Both the position numbers and the translations under genes were made by a program. The notes under the pieces are model-generated. The model was not told the origin of the DNA and did no database searches. It was given only the letters and a program-made list of their open reading frames with translations. DNA of 64,000 nt from Erythrobacter longus (lineage in GTDB: Bacteria > Pseudomonadota > Alphaproteobacteria > Sphingomonadales > Sphingomonadaceae): assembly GCF_000715015.1 (NCBI RefSeq), contig NZ_JMIW01000004.1:1-64000 (forward strand), written 5' to 3'. This document shows positions 43,978 through 53,315 of this stretch, piece by piece. The stretch's first letter is position 1. Each line of letters begins with the position of its first letter.

Positions 43978-45999
43978 ATGACACTTGAACTGCAAGAGAA
44001 GAACTTCGGCGATGCAATTGCGGCTAATGATCAATTGGGTTTTGGCGACCCAATGCCAGGCCCAGTCTGGTCGGGGAGCAAGATCGATTGTTCGGATACT
44101 GTCGGCGAATATATCTCTGGTGCCGATTGGCGGATCAAGGCAAATGCCAATGTCGGTTACTCGCATGCCGGATTGATAAGCAATGTGGCAGGTAAGGTGA
44201 TCGCCAATTACTGGCTCGACGAAATCTACGCCCCTGAAGAAGGTCTGGCCCATCGCCAGGGCGACATCCATATCCATGATCTCGACTGCCTGACCGGCTA
44301 TTGCGCGGGCTGGTCCTTGCGCGCGCTCCTCAACGATGGGTTTAACGGGGTCGCTGGCCGCGTATCCTCACGCCCGCCGCGGCATTTCCGAGAAGCGCTG
44401 GGGCAGATGAGCAATTTCCTCGGCATCCTTCAATCCGAGTGGGCTGGTGCTCAGGCTTTTTCAAGCTTCGACACCTATCTTGCGCCCTACGTCTTCTATG
44501 ACAATCTGAGCTTCGCCGAGGTCAAAAAGGCGATCCGGCAATTCGTCTACAATCTCAATGTACCGGCACGGTGGGGGCAGTCCCCCTTCACCAACATCAC
44601 GCTCGATATCGTGGTGCCAGACGATTTGCGTGAGCTATATCCGACATATAGAGACGAGCATTTGTTCAAAGGGATCAAGAACGAAGAGCTGCTCGCGCAG
44701 GCACAAACGCGCGACATGGGGCTACGCAATCTGGAAGACATGTCCTTTGCTCATTTCGGACCGGAAATGGAGCTGATCAATCTCGCTTACTATGAGGTGA
44801 TGACAGAAGGCGACGCCACGGGACAACCGTTCACCTTTCCGATCCCGACGGTAAACATCACCGAGGATTTCCAATGGGACAGCAAGGTTGCAACTGCGAT
44901 CTTTGAAAATGCTGCCAAAGTTGGTTCTTCATATTTCCAGAATTTCATCGGGAGCCAATATCTGCGCGACCCCGACACGGGCGAACGACGCCCCAATCCC
45001 GAGGCGTATTCGCCCGGCGCTGTTCGCTCGATGTGCTGCCGCCTCCAGCTGGATCTGCGCGAATTGCTGAAACGCGGAAATGGTCTGTTTGGATCAGCCG
45101 AGATGACCGGTTCGCTGGGGGTTGTCACCATCAACATGGCGGCGCTCGGATACCGTTTCAGAGGAGACCTGCCCGGACTGATGGCGGAGCTCGACCGGCT
45201 GATGGATATCGCGCAGTCCACGCTGGAGAAAAAGCGCGCCTTCGTGCAACAGATGTATGATCGCGGGCTTTATCCATTCACGGCGCGCTATTTGCCATTC
45301 CTGCGGAACCATTTCTCGACCATCGGGGTCAACGGAATGAACGAAATGGTGCGCAACTTCACTGAGGACGCGTCTGACCTGACACAGCAGGGCGGTATCG
45401 ATATGGCACTGGCGATCCTTGACCATATGCGCGAACGGCTGGTCGGCTTTCAGGAGCAAACCGGCAACCTCTACAATCTGGAAGCAACCCCGGCGGAAGG
45501 CACTACCTACCGGTTTGCCAAGGAAGATGCGAAACGGTTTCCCGACATTCTTCAGGCGGGCAGCGATGAAAACATCTACTACACGAATTCCTCGCAGATC
45601 CCCGTCGAACACACTGATGACCCGTTCGAGGCATTGGAACTGCAGAATGATTTGCAATGCAAATATACCGGCGGAACGGTGCTCCATCTCTATATGAACG
45701 AGAAGCTCTCGAGCGCGGACGCGGCCCGTAATTTCCTGAAAAAGGTACTGAGCAATTACCGTCTGCCCTATGTCACGCTCACGCCGGTATTTTCAGTCTG
45801 TGACACGCATGGCTATCTCGATGGCGAACAGCCTGAATGTCCCGAATGCGGAGAACGGACCAAAGTCTGGACCCGGGTGATGGGTTATTTCCGGCCCGTG
45901 GACAGCTTCAACAAGGGTAAGCAGGGTGAACACCGGCAGCGCCGCCACTTTACCGAAGATGCTGCCATGGTCGGCGATTTGTTCGCACCACAACGCTGA
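43978..45999 (+). CDS. nrdD: Anaerobic (class III) ribonucleoside-triphosphate reductase
   Basis: Glycyl-radical enzyme making deoxynucleotides without oxygen. About 673 residues. The catalytic cysteine pair is in SMCCRLQLDL. A C-terminal zinc site is visible (CDTHGY..CPECG). The glycyl-radical motif RVMGYFRPV places the radical at about Gly636, followed by NKGKQGEHRQRR. No N-terminal ATP cone is obvious. ATG 43978 has GGAGG 10 nt upstream; a longer frame from 43906 would start almost at the predicted transcript start. Followed directly by its activase. Confidence 0.95.
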   Translation: MTLELQEKNFGDAIAANDQLGFGDPMPGPVWSGSKIDCSDTVGEYISGADWRIKANANVGYSHAGLISNVAGKVIANYWLDEIYAPEEGLAHRQGDIHIHDLDCLTGYCAGWSLRALLNDGFNGVAGRVSSRPPRHFREALGQMSNFLGILQSEWAGAQAFSSFDTYLAPYVFYDNLSFAEVKKAIRQFVYNLNVPARWGQSPFTNITLDIVVPDDLRELYPTYRDEHLFKGIKNEELLAQAQTRDMGLRNLEDMSFAHFGPEMELINLAYYEVMTEGDATGQPFTFPIPTVNITEDFQWDSKVATAIFENAAKVGSSYFQNFIGSQYLRDPDTGERRPNPEAYSPGAVRSMCCRLQLDLRELLKRGNGLFGSAEMTGSLGVVTINMAALGYRFRGDLPGLMAELDRLMDIAQSTLEKKRAFVQQMYDRGLYPFTARYLPFLRNHFSTIGVNGMNEMVRNFTEDASDLTQQGGIDMALAILDHMRERLVGFQEQTGNLYNLEATPAEGTTYRFAKEDAKRFPDILQAGSDENIYYTNSSQIPVEHTDDPFEALELQNDLQCKYTGGTVLHLYMNEKLSSADAARNFLKKVLSNYRLPYVTLTPVFSVCDTHGYLDGEQPECPECGERTKVWTRVMGYFRPVDSFNKGKQGEHRQRRHFTEDAAMVGDLFAPQR

Positions 46000-46000
46000 A

Positions 46001-46738
46001 ATGGGAGCTGTTGCGCCAGTGGAGAGGAATGCGCGGCACGGGACGACCCGTGTCGCCACGCCCTTTTATGCCGTAACGCCTTTCACCATGCTCGATTTCC
46101 CAGATCGTATTGCCTGCATCCTGTGGATCGCAGGATGCAATATGCGCTGCGGATATTGCCACAATCCGCAAATCGTACTGGGCAGGGGAAGCATCGACGA
46201 AGACCGGGTGATCGAGTTTCTGACCCGCCGTAAGGGATTACTGGACGGTGTAGTGTTCTCCGGTGGTGAGGCAACAAGTTGGAAGCATCTTGCGCGCTTC
46301 GCCGCTCAGGTGAAATCGATGGGATTTGCGATCAAGCTCGACACTAACGGCCTTAGGCCGGACGTTGTTCAATGCCTGCTCGATGAACAATTGGTCGACC
46401 GTATCGCGCTCGATTACAAGGCGCCTCGGTCGCATTTTCACAAGGTCACCGGGGTAACAGCCTATTCGCGCTTCTCGGCGACGCTCGACCTGCTTTGCAC
46501 GCAAGGGAAAATACTTTTTGACGTGCGGACCACGGTGCACACCGATCTGCTGGACGAGGAAGCCATCGTCGCGATGGCAAACGATCTTTTCCAGCGCGGA
46601 TATCGCGGAGTCTATGCCATCCAGTCGGCGGTGATCGACCCTGATCGCCCCACTCTCGACGGCTTAGCCGCGCAGTCCCGCCCGCTTGATATGGAGCGGC
46701 TGCGTAATGGAAGTCCGCTGCAACTCGAGTTTCGCTAA
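46001..46738 (+). CDS. nrdG: Anaerobic ribonucleotide reductase activase (radical SAM)
   Basis: Generates the glycyl radical in NrdD from S-adenosylmethionine. About 245 residues. Radical SAM motif Cys46-x3-Cys50-x2-Cys53 (CNMRCGYC) within ILWIAGCNMRCGYCHNP. GGEATSWKHL is the SAM-binding GGE motif. It starts 1 nt after the nrdD stop, indicating cotranslation. The sequence resembles the PflA-type activases that pair with this NrdD subclass. Confidence 0.92.
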   Translation: MGAVAPVERNARHGTTRVATPFYAVTPFTMLDFPDRIACILWIAGCNMRCGYCHNPQIVLGRGSIDEDRVIEFLTRRKGLLDGVVFSGGEATSWKHLARFAAQVKSMGFAIKLDTNGLRPDVVQCLLDEQLVDRIALDYKAPRSHFHKVTGVTAYSRFSATLDLLCTQGKILFDVRTTVHTDLLDEEAIVAMANDLFQRGYRGVYAIQSAVIDPDRPTLDGLAAQSRPLDMERLRNGSPLQLEFR

Positions 46739-46799
46739 AGTGTCCAAAGCTTGTGAATGCGGGCGTCGCCCGCGAAGATGAAGCGGCACGGGCTATTCG

Positions 46800-48023
46800 C
46801 TAGCGACCCAAGCGCAGCTTACTGCTGATTACGGACCGACGCAGGCGGGTCCGCTCTCGCGCCGGTTTCATCAGCATGCGCTGCACGGCCTTACGTGCTG
46901 GAAGCAACTGGGCCAAGCGCAGAGAAACGCGGCGCGCAATGCGTGCCGGTGGCCGGTCGTCAGTATAGAGGCCTACGATGGAATTGGTGGCCAGGTAAAT
47001 CGGGCGGCTTTCGCGCCGATGGCGTCGTTCGTAGCGAGCAAGCGCCGCTGGGTTCGCAGGATCTCCTCCGCGCTCCAGAATAGGCAGTATCTCCTCGGAG
47101 AGATGCCGCACGCTGGCGAGACCTAGGTTGAAGCCGTGCGCAGTCACCGGATGCATGCCGACCGCCGCGTCTCCGATAAGTGCAGCTCTGTGGGCGACAA
47201 ACCGCTTAGAATAGGTGGTTGTCAGGGGATAAGAATGAAGCGGGCTTAGCGGTGTCATCGTCCCGAACCGGCCACGATAGCGCCGCTGAAGCTCTTGCCC
47301 TAGCGCTTCCGCTTTCAATTTCTGGAGTGTGGCGGCCTCGCTCTCCGGTAGGGTCAGTACAGCTGAAGCCACGCCATCCCCGAGAGGTAGGAGGGCCAGA
47401 GTCTGGCCGTGATCGAACCATTCAGTTGCGATATCGTCGTGCCAGCTGCCAATCTTGACGCGGCCCACCAACATGGCCTTGCCCAAACGGTTCATCTCCG
47501 CACCGATCCCGAGCTGGTCACGAACAAAGGAGAACCGGCTGTCTGCACCAATCAGAAGGGCTGCAGAGATATCTTTCCCATCAGACAAGGTAATTCTGAC
47601 CGACCTTTTACCCACTTCAAGCGAAACAACCTTGGCCCCCGCCAACACTTCGACATTCTCGAGATCTTTTACGGCTTCATAGGCCGCCTTGCGGATCGTG
47701 CAGTTCGATACCATGCACCCTAGCTGGCCATCTATCTCGCCTGGTCCATAACGCAGCGCATAAGGCGATTTGCCATCGTATATCTGCGCTTCTCTCAACG
47801 TGAACACTTCTTTCGCATCAATCCTGTCCCAGACACCTAGCTGCTCAAGATCTGAGATCGATTGATGCGTCAGGGCAATCTCGCGCCCATCGAAGGACGG
47901 ATCACTGAGCGCCGTGAGCTGCTGCGTATCGACGAGGATGATGCGCGCGCCAGACGAGGACAACGCGCGCGCCAAACTAAGGCCCGCAGGACCCGCACCG
48001 ACAATAACGATCTGAGTATACAA
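46800..48023 (-). CDS. UbiH/UbiF/UbiM-family FAD-dependent ubiquinone hydroxylase
   Basis: 407 residues. N-terminal Rossmann motif VGAGPAGLSLA, the family segment DGREIALTHQSI and the FAD motif IGDAAVGMHPVTAHGFNLGL are all present. This family adds hydroxyls to the ubiquinone ring; the closest match by recollection is UbiM (5-demethoxyubiquinol hydroxylase). Known members need O2. The near-perfect FNR box about 55 nt upstream and the anaerobic neighbourhood raise the question of how it works. An extra basic C-terminal tail (KPARERTRLRRS) is visible. Converges toward nrdG. Confidence 0.85.
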   Translation of the reverse strand: MYTQIVIVGAGPAGLSLARALSSSGARIILVDTQQLTALSDPSFDGREIALTHQSISDLEQLGVWDRIDAKEVFTLREAQIYDGKSPYALRYGPGEIDGQLGCMVSNCTIRKAAYEAVKDLENVEVLAGAKVVSLEVGKRSVRITLSDGKDISAALLIGADSRFSFVRDQLGIGAEMNRLGKAMLVGRVKIGSWHDDIATEWFDHGQTLALLPLGDGVASAVLTLPESEAATLQKLKAEALGQELQRRYRGRFGTMTPLSPLHSYPLTTTYSKRFVAHRAALIGDAAVGMHPVTAHGFNLGLASVRHLSEEILPILERGGDPANPAALARYERRHRRESRPIYLATNSIVGLYTDDRPPARIARRVSLRLAQLLPARKAVQRMLMKPARERTRLRRSVISSKLRLGR

Positions 48024-48077
48024 CGCATATCTCCTGAGAAGTTATTGTGCGGGTATCGCCAAAAGAAACGCGAGACA

Positions 48078-48091
48078 TTGATTCATATCAT
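48078..48091. promoter_or_regulatory. Near-match FNR box upstream of the UbiM-like gene
   Basis: TTGATTCATATCAT: one mismatch from TTGAT-N4-ATCAA. Centred 62 nt upstream of the start at 48023. Confidence 0.5.
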
Positions 48092-48193
48092 ATCGCAGTA
48101 CGAATCGCCGAGACTATGACCTCTCACGCGGCTGCAATCCTTCCTCCATTGTGTGAAACCGATGCGAGCAAGGACACATGTCGACAAAGAACT

Positions 48194-48212
48194 AAACGAA
48201 ACCGTTTCGTTT
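48194..48212. promoter_or_regulatory. Palindromic operator in front of the efflux operon
   Basis: Perfect 19-bp palindrome with 9-bp arms, AAACGAAAC-C-GTTTCGTTT, ending 13 nt before the emrA-like start. Its size suits a TetR dimer; the TetR gene closing this operon (52605) is the natural candidate. Confidence 0.7.
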
Positions 48213-48225
48213 CAAGGACGAGAAT

Positions 48226-49467
48226 ATGTTTGAACAAGTCGGCCACGCAGCAGGACAGGCGGCCTCTTCTGCCGAAGCTATTGCGATTGAGACGCATGGC
48301 AGCCTTGCTGCCGAGGAGACGGATAACAAAGAGGTATGTTCCATCGATGAGGCTCATGAAACGGGTCTCGACAAGGCGAGCGCGGTCAGGCGGCGATGGC
48401 TCAAGCCCGCCCTCTGGGTCCTGCTTACTTTGGTGCTTGCCGTCGGCGGTCACGCTTTGTGGAAATACCAGACCATCGGTCAGTACATGCAATCCACCAA
48501 CGATGCCTTTGTTAGTGTGGAGGAGGTCCCGGTTGCCGCGAAGCTCGCTGGATATGTCGATACTCTTGCGGTCCATGACCATGCTGCGGTGCGCTCTGGC
48601 CAGACGCTGCTGCTTCTCGACACAACCGATTACACTAACCGGCTGGACCAAGCGAACGCCCAAATCGGATTGGCCCGTGCGAATGAAATCGCGACGCTTT
48701 CCGGTCTTGGTGAGGCTGAGGCCGCGATCCGGCAAGCGCAAGCGGCGGTGATGGGCGCGAGCGCCGAACTAGCCTATCTCGACGCTGAGCTCGCAAGGCT
48801 TAATCCGCTGGTCGCCGCAGGGGCGGAACCTCACAGCGCTTTGGATCAACTTGCCGCCAACCGCGCCAAAGCAGCGGCCGATCTGCGCGCCCGTCAGGCT
48901 GGAGTAGTCGCGGCACGCGAGCGCGTCGGATCGATCAGAGCGCAGGCGGGTGCCACACGCGCTCAAATCATGGCGGCGAATGTCCAGCGGATGGCAGCGC
49001 GCAACGATCTGGAAGCGACCGCCCTTACCGCCCCTCTTGGCGGGCGCGTTGGGAACCTTTCGGTGCGGCCCGGGCAATTTGTGCAGCCGGGCCAACGACT
49101 GATGAGCATCATCCCGGTCGGCGACTTGTTCGTCACCGCCAACTTCAAGGAGAACCAGATCGGGCTGATGCGTCCGGGTCAACCCGCCACGATCGAAGTG
49201 GACGCCCTGCCTGGGGTCCGCTTTGACGGCGTGGTTGAGAGCATCTCTCCAGGGACGGGCGCGACTTTCTCGCTGGTGCCGCCAGAGAACGCGACGGGCA
49301 ATTTTACCAAGATTGTCCAGCGGGTTCCGGTGCGCATTCGCATCAAGGCGGGCCCTGAAGCGCGCAAGGTTCTGGTTGCAGGTCTCTCGCTCGAAGTATC
49401 TATCGATACCCGATCTGCGCGTGGCTCCATTGAGGCGATCCGCCGCGAACAGGATGCTCGCACATGA
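48226..49467 (+). CDS. emrA: EmrA/HlyD-type membrane fusion protein of a drug efflux pump
   Basis: Periplasmic adaptor of a tripartite pump, 413 residues. Cytoplasmic N-terminus of about 55 residues, one transmembrane helix (about 59-80), barrel-sandwich halves around a long coiled coil rich in Ala and Gln (about 120-270) and the typical TANFKENQIGLMRPGQP segment. AAGGACGAGA stands upstream of ATG 48226. First gene of emrA-emrB-outer-membrane-factor, under a palindromic operator. Confidence 0.9.
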   Translation: MFEQVGHAAGQAASSAEAIAIETHGSLAAEETDNKEVCSIDEAHETGLDKASAVRRRWLKPALWVLLTLVLAVGGHALWKYQTIGQYMQSTNDAFVSVEEVPVAAKLAGYVDTLAVHDHAAVRSGQTLLLLDTTDYTNRLDQANAQIGLARANEIATLSGLGEAEAAIRQAQAAVMGASAELAYLDAELARLNPLVAAGAEPHSALDQLAANRAKAAADLRARQAGVVAARERVGSIRAQAGATRAQIMAANVQRMAARNDLEATALTAPLGGRVGNLSVRPGQFVQPGQRLMSIIPVGDLFVTANFKENQIGLMRPGQPATIEVDALPGVRFDGVVESISPGTGATFSLVPPENATGNFTKIVQRVPVRIRIKAGPEARKVLVAGLSLEVSIDTRSARGSIEAIRREQDART

Positions 49468-51056
49468 GCGGAGCGGCCTCATTACCGCTTAAGGCATTCC
49501 CGACTCGGCAGCAGCAACCGGTGGGCCGGGCCAATGCTAAGGCGTGGCTCGGTGTCGCTGCGGGCTCCATCGGGTCCTTGATGGCGACCCTCGACATCTC
49601 GATCGTCAACGCTTCTCTGCCAACGATCCAGGGGGAGATCGGTGCGTCCGCCAGTGAAGCCACTTGGGTCGCCACCGCTTATCTGGTCGCCGAGATTATC
49701 GTCATACCACTTACGGGATGGCTCGAACGTGTGTTTGGGCTGCGCCGTTTCTTGCTGGGTGCGGCAGTGTTGTTCACCGGCTTCTCGGTTCTTTGCGGTC
49801 TTGCCAGCGATCTGCCGACGATGATTGCCGGGCGCGTGGGCCAAGGCTTCACCGGCGGGGCAATGATCCCGACCGCCCTGACGATCATCGCAACACGCCT
49901 CCCACGTTCACAGCAGCCTGTTGGGACGGCAATCTTTGGCGCGACGATCATTCTCGGCCCAGTTATCGGCCCATTGGCGGGTGGCTGGCTGACCGAGAAC
50001 TTCAGCTGGCACTACGCGTTCTTCATCAATGTCCCGGTCGGCGCACTGCTGTGCGCTCTGCTAATCCTCGGTCTCCCAAACGAGAAGATGAAACTAAACG
50101 AGCTTGCCTCAGCTGATTGGTTGGGCATCATCGGAATGTCTCTCGGGTTGGGCGGGCTGACGATTGTGTTGGAGGATGGCCAGCGTGAAGGATGGTTCGA
50201 TTCCACGCTGATCCTGCAACTGACCGCCGTGACCATCGTCGGCTTCGGGCTGCTGGCTATCGGTCAGGTCGCGGCCCGAAAACCGGTCATCAAACTGGCT
50301 CTGCTCAAGAAACGCGAGTTTGCAGCAGTCTTCGGATTGTCTCTGGTGACCGGCTCAGTGATTTACGGGACGAGCTACGTGATCCCACAATTCTTGGCAG
50401 CCATTGCCGGATACAATGCGCTTCAGGCGGGCCAGATCGTTTTTCTCGCAGGGGTGCCGGCGCTCATGATGATGCCGCTGATCCCCATGCTGATCCGGAC
50501 GGTCGACCTGCGGCTCGCAGTTGCAGCCGGCTTCGGAGCAATGGCACTGGGCTGCTATGTCGATACGACGTTGACCGCCCAGAGTGCAGGCGAAGCCTTC
50601 ACCACGTCCCAATTGCTGCGCGGTTTCGGTCAAGTCATGGCACTCATGTTCCTCAATCAGGCGGCCATCAGCGCGGTCGGAATTGAAGAAGCAAGCGACG
50701 CCTCGGGTCTCTTCAATGTAGCGCGCAACCTGGGCGGGTCGATCGGCTTGGCGCTGCTGGCAACAGCGCAGGAAACCCGCTGGTCCTATCACCACGCGAC
50801 CATCCACTCTGCAATTCCCGCCAATGATCCCAATGCGCAAAGCTGGCTGCAATCGCTTGCGCAGCAATTGGGGGGTGGGCCCGAAGGTCTCACCGCCGCT
50901 TATCGGATTATTGATGCCAGCATCAGCCTCGATGCCTTGGTCATGGCTTTCAACGACGAGTTCCTGCTGCTGACTGCGGGAACAGTGCTGGCCATTCCGC
51001 TTGTTTTCCTGCTCAAACCCCTGCCAAAAGGGCAGATCAATATGGCAATCCACTGA
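49464..51056 (+). CDS. emrB: EmrB-type DHA2 family drug:proton antiporter
   Basis: Inner-membrane MFS transporter, 530 residues with 14 predicted helices. Contains motif TLDISIVNASLPTIQGEIGAS, the DHA2 signature, followed by AYLVAEIIVIPLTGWLERVFG. Overlaps emrA by 4 nt (ATGA). Works with the adaptor and the outer-membrane factor to expel amphipathic drugs; the substrates are not predictable. Confidence 0.92.
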   Translation: MSGAASLPLKAFPTRQQQPVGRANAKAWLGVAAGSIGSLMATLDISIVNASLPTIQGEIGASASEATWVATAYLVAEIIVIPLTGWLERVFGLRRFLLGAAVLFTGFSVLCGLASDLPTMIAGRVGQGFTGGAMIPTALTIIATRLPRSQQPVGTAIFGATIILGPVIGPLAGGWLTENFSWHYAFFINVPVGALLCALLILGLPNEKMKLNELASADWLGIIGMSLGLGGLTIVLEDGQREGWFDSTLILQLTAVTIVGFGLLAIGQVAARKPVIKLALLKKREFAAVFGLSLVTGSVIYGTSYVIPQFLAAIAGYNALQAGQIVFLAGVPALMMMPLIPMLIRTVDLRLAVAAGFGAMALGCYVDTTLTAQSAGEAFTTSQLLRGFGQVMALMFLNQAAISAVGIEEASDASGLFNVARNLGGSIGLALLATAQETRWSYHHATIHSAIPANDPNAQSWLQSLAQQLGGGPEGLTAAYRIIDASISLDALVMAFNDEFLLLTAGTVLAIPLVFLLKPLPKGQINMAIH

Positions 51057-52513
51057 TGACGTATCGCCGGTTTTCTTCTGCCCTCTGGCACCTTCTTCCG
51101 GCTGCGGCAGTGATCTTGGCGCTGCCAGCATGCACCACCGTGGGCCCGGACTATCGCGGTCCGCCAATCGCAGCGCCGGTAGCCATGGAGCGTGGTCATT
51201 TCCTGCGCGAACCGGCCAGGGCGCAAGAAGGTGCGCCCGTAGCGGAGTGGTGGGTCAGTCTGGCTGATCCAGTGCTCACCCAACTTGTGCAGCGTGGCCT
51301 TGAAGGATCGCCCAATCTTGCCATGGCACGGGCAAAAATCACACAGGCTCGCGCTGGCCTTTCGGCCAATCGGACGGCGGTCCTGCCTACCCTGCGCAGC
51401 TCTGCCTCGGCCCCATACGCCAATCTGCCAGCCGACATCATCGACACCAATCCCGGTACCGACCGGATCGATTTCCAGCGTTATTCCCAAGGCTTCGACG
51501 CAAGCTGGGAGATCGACTTGTTCGGCGGCACAAAACGCAAGGTTGAGGCTGCCTCCGCCCTTGCCGAGGCGGCTGAAGCGGAGCTAGGCGATGCGCAGGT
51601 CTCGCTCTCTGCCGAAATTGTCCGCCTCTATTGCCTCTACCGAGCGCAGCAAGCGCTGCTGAAGCTGCAACACGAGCAGGCTGCAATTGATGGTCAGTTG
51701 ATCCAATTTGCGCAGATGCGCTACGATCAGGGTAGCGGACCGCGCCAGCCGGCTGAGCAAGCCCGCTTGCAGGCCGCAAGAACCAGTGGTGACGTTGCAG
51801 CCACGCAGGCGCAAATTGTGCTACTGGCGGACCAGTTGGCAATGCTTACCGGGCAAGAGCCGGGCACATTGGACGCGGTCCTGGCCTCCACAGGGGAAGT
51901 CCCTTTGCCCCCGGCAGCAATAGCGTTGGGCGATCCGGCCATGATGCTACGACAGCGCCCTGATATCCGCGGTGCGGAACGAGCGCTGGCCGCAGCCAAT
52001 GCTGACATCGGGGCGGCAATGGCGGAGCAATTCCCGAAAGTCAGTTTCTTCGGGCTATTGGGGCTAGGCGGCACAACCCCGGCAGACCTTCTGGCTCCGA
52101 CCGACATCATTGGGCTGGCCCTTCCCAGAATCAGCTGGTCTGTTTTTGAAGGTGGCCGCTCAGAGGCGCGGATCACGGCGAGCGAGGCCGCTTACACCGA
52201 ACAAGTAGCCGCTTATCGTTCGGTCGTGCTTGGCGCCTTGGCTGACGCGGAAGGGGCGCTCACCCGTTTCGGAACGGCAAGAACGAAGCTGGGCGCAGCT
52301 GACCAAGCGGAAACGAGCGCTGACACCATTGTGGCTCTCCAGCGTATGCGGGCAGATGGCGGACGGCTTTCCGAAGAGAGTGTTCTTGTCGCTAGGCGGG
52401 AGGCGATCCAGTTCGCATCGGCGAGCGTGCAGGCCAGAGCGGAAGTGACCATCGAATTTGCGGCAGTGCACAAGGCGCTGGGCTTGGGTTGGACCGTGGA
52501 AACGGGCGAATGA
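51056..52513 (+). CDS. Outer-membrane efflux lipoprotein (OprM/NodT family)
   Basis: 485 residues. Signal peptide ending in the lipobox LPAC with the acylated Cys26, then TTVGPDY, the usual NodT/OprM start. Two long repeats of helical hairpin and strand form the trimeric channel. The ATG overlaps the emrB stop by one base. Third component of the pump. Confidence 0.92.
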   Translation: MTYRRFSSALWHLLPAAAVILALPACTTVGPDYRGPPIAAPVAMERGHFLREPARAQEGAPVAEWWVSLADPVLTQLVQRGLEGSPNLAMARAKITQARAGLSANRTAVLPTLRSSASAPYANLPADIIDTNPGTDRIDFQRYSQGFDASWEIDLFGGTKRKVEAASALAEAAEAELGDAQVSLSAEIVRLYCLYRAQQALLKLQHEQAAIDGQLIQFAQMRYDQGSGPRQPAEQARLQAARTSGDVAATQAQIVLLADQLAMLTGQEPGTLDAVLASTGEVPLPPAAIALGDPAMMLRQRPDIRGAERALAAANADIGAAMAEQFPKVSFFGLLGLGGTTPADLLAPTDIIGLALPRISWSVFEGGRSEARITASEAAYTEQVAAYRSVVLGALADAEGALTRFGTARTKLGAADQAETSADTIVALQRMRADGGRLSEESVLVARREAIQFASASVQARAEVTIEFAAVHKALGLGWTVETGE

Positions 52514-52604
52514 TGAATGCATCGCTCACAGCACACGTCCCGGCACGGCCTTGCCAGTTCCACGCACCCGGCTTGGGCGGATTTGAAAGGCATACAGTAG
52601 CACG

Positions 52605-53315
52605 ATGACAAAACCCGACTGCATGAAGCAAAGCTCCAAAAACAGAAGACGGCATGCACACTCAACGTGCGCAACCAGTGCGCAGGCCGCTCCGACGAAG
52701 ACCGGGCGCCCTTCAGCGGAGGAGTCTGAAGTCTTGTACGATCTCATCCTCGATGCGGGCTGGGACTTGCTACTCAGCAAAGGGTTCGAGAAGTTCTCTA
52801 TTGACCGCCTTGCCAGATTTGCCCGGGTCGGCAAGCCGACCATTTATGCCCGCTTCGAGAACAAGGAAGACCTGCTTCGGAAAATCCTGGTAAAGCGAAT
52901 AGAGTGGCAACAGGAATCGATATTCTCGTCCATCGACCCGTCTTCTCTCTCCGCAGCGATTCCTGTTTTGGCGGCAGAAGCAGTGTCCGTCTTCCAATCG
53001 GCGGAAGTCCGCCTGATTGATCGGCTGATCGACTGGATCGATTATGAGGCCGACAAGCAGAGTCCTTCCCTTCGTGGCTGGACGGCCCAGACCACGATAT
53101 CGATCCTCGAGCAGCACATCATCGAGGCCAATGCCCTCGGAGAAACCCACATCGCCGATCCCAAGGCAACCGCGACGTTCCTGATAGAGGGGATAGCAGG
53201 TCATGCACGGCTTTCGGATACACGTTTACCGCAGGCCCACTCGGCCCATCTCGCCTGGGCGCACGATTACTGGCAGCTTCTCCAGTCCTCGCTAGATAAA
53301 AGAGCAGCAGATTAA
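52605..53315 (+). CDS. TetR/AcrR family transcription regulator
   Basis: 236 residues. A Lys/Arg-rich unstructured N-terminus (1-40) precedes a TetR helix-turn-helix with FEKFSIDRLARFARVGKPTIYARFENKEDLLR (about 61-92). The C-terminal ligand domain is unrelated to those I recognise. It lies 91 nt after the efflux genes in the same direction and probably represses them through the palindrome at 48194-48212. A start at Met7 is possible. Confidence 0.88.
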   Translation: MTKPDCMKQSSKNRRRHAHSTCATSAQAAPTKTGRPSAEESEVLYDLILDAGWDLLLSKGFEKFSIDRLARFARVGKPTIYARFENKEDLLRKILVKRIEWQQESIFSSIDPSSLSAAIPVLAAEAVSVFQSAEVRLIDRLIDWIDYEADKQSPSLRGWTAQTTISILEQHIIEANALGETHIADPKATATFLIEGIAGHARLSDTRLPQAHSAHLAWAHDYWQLLQSSLDKRAAD

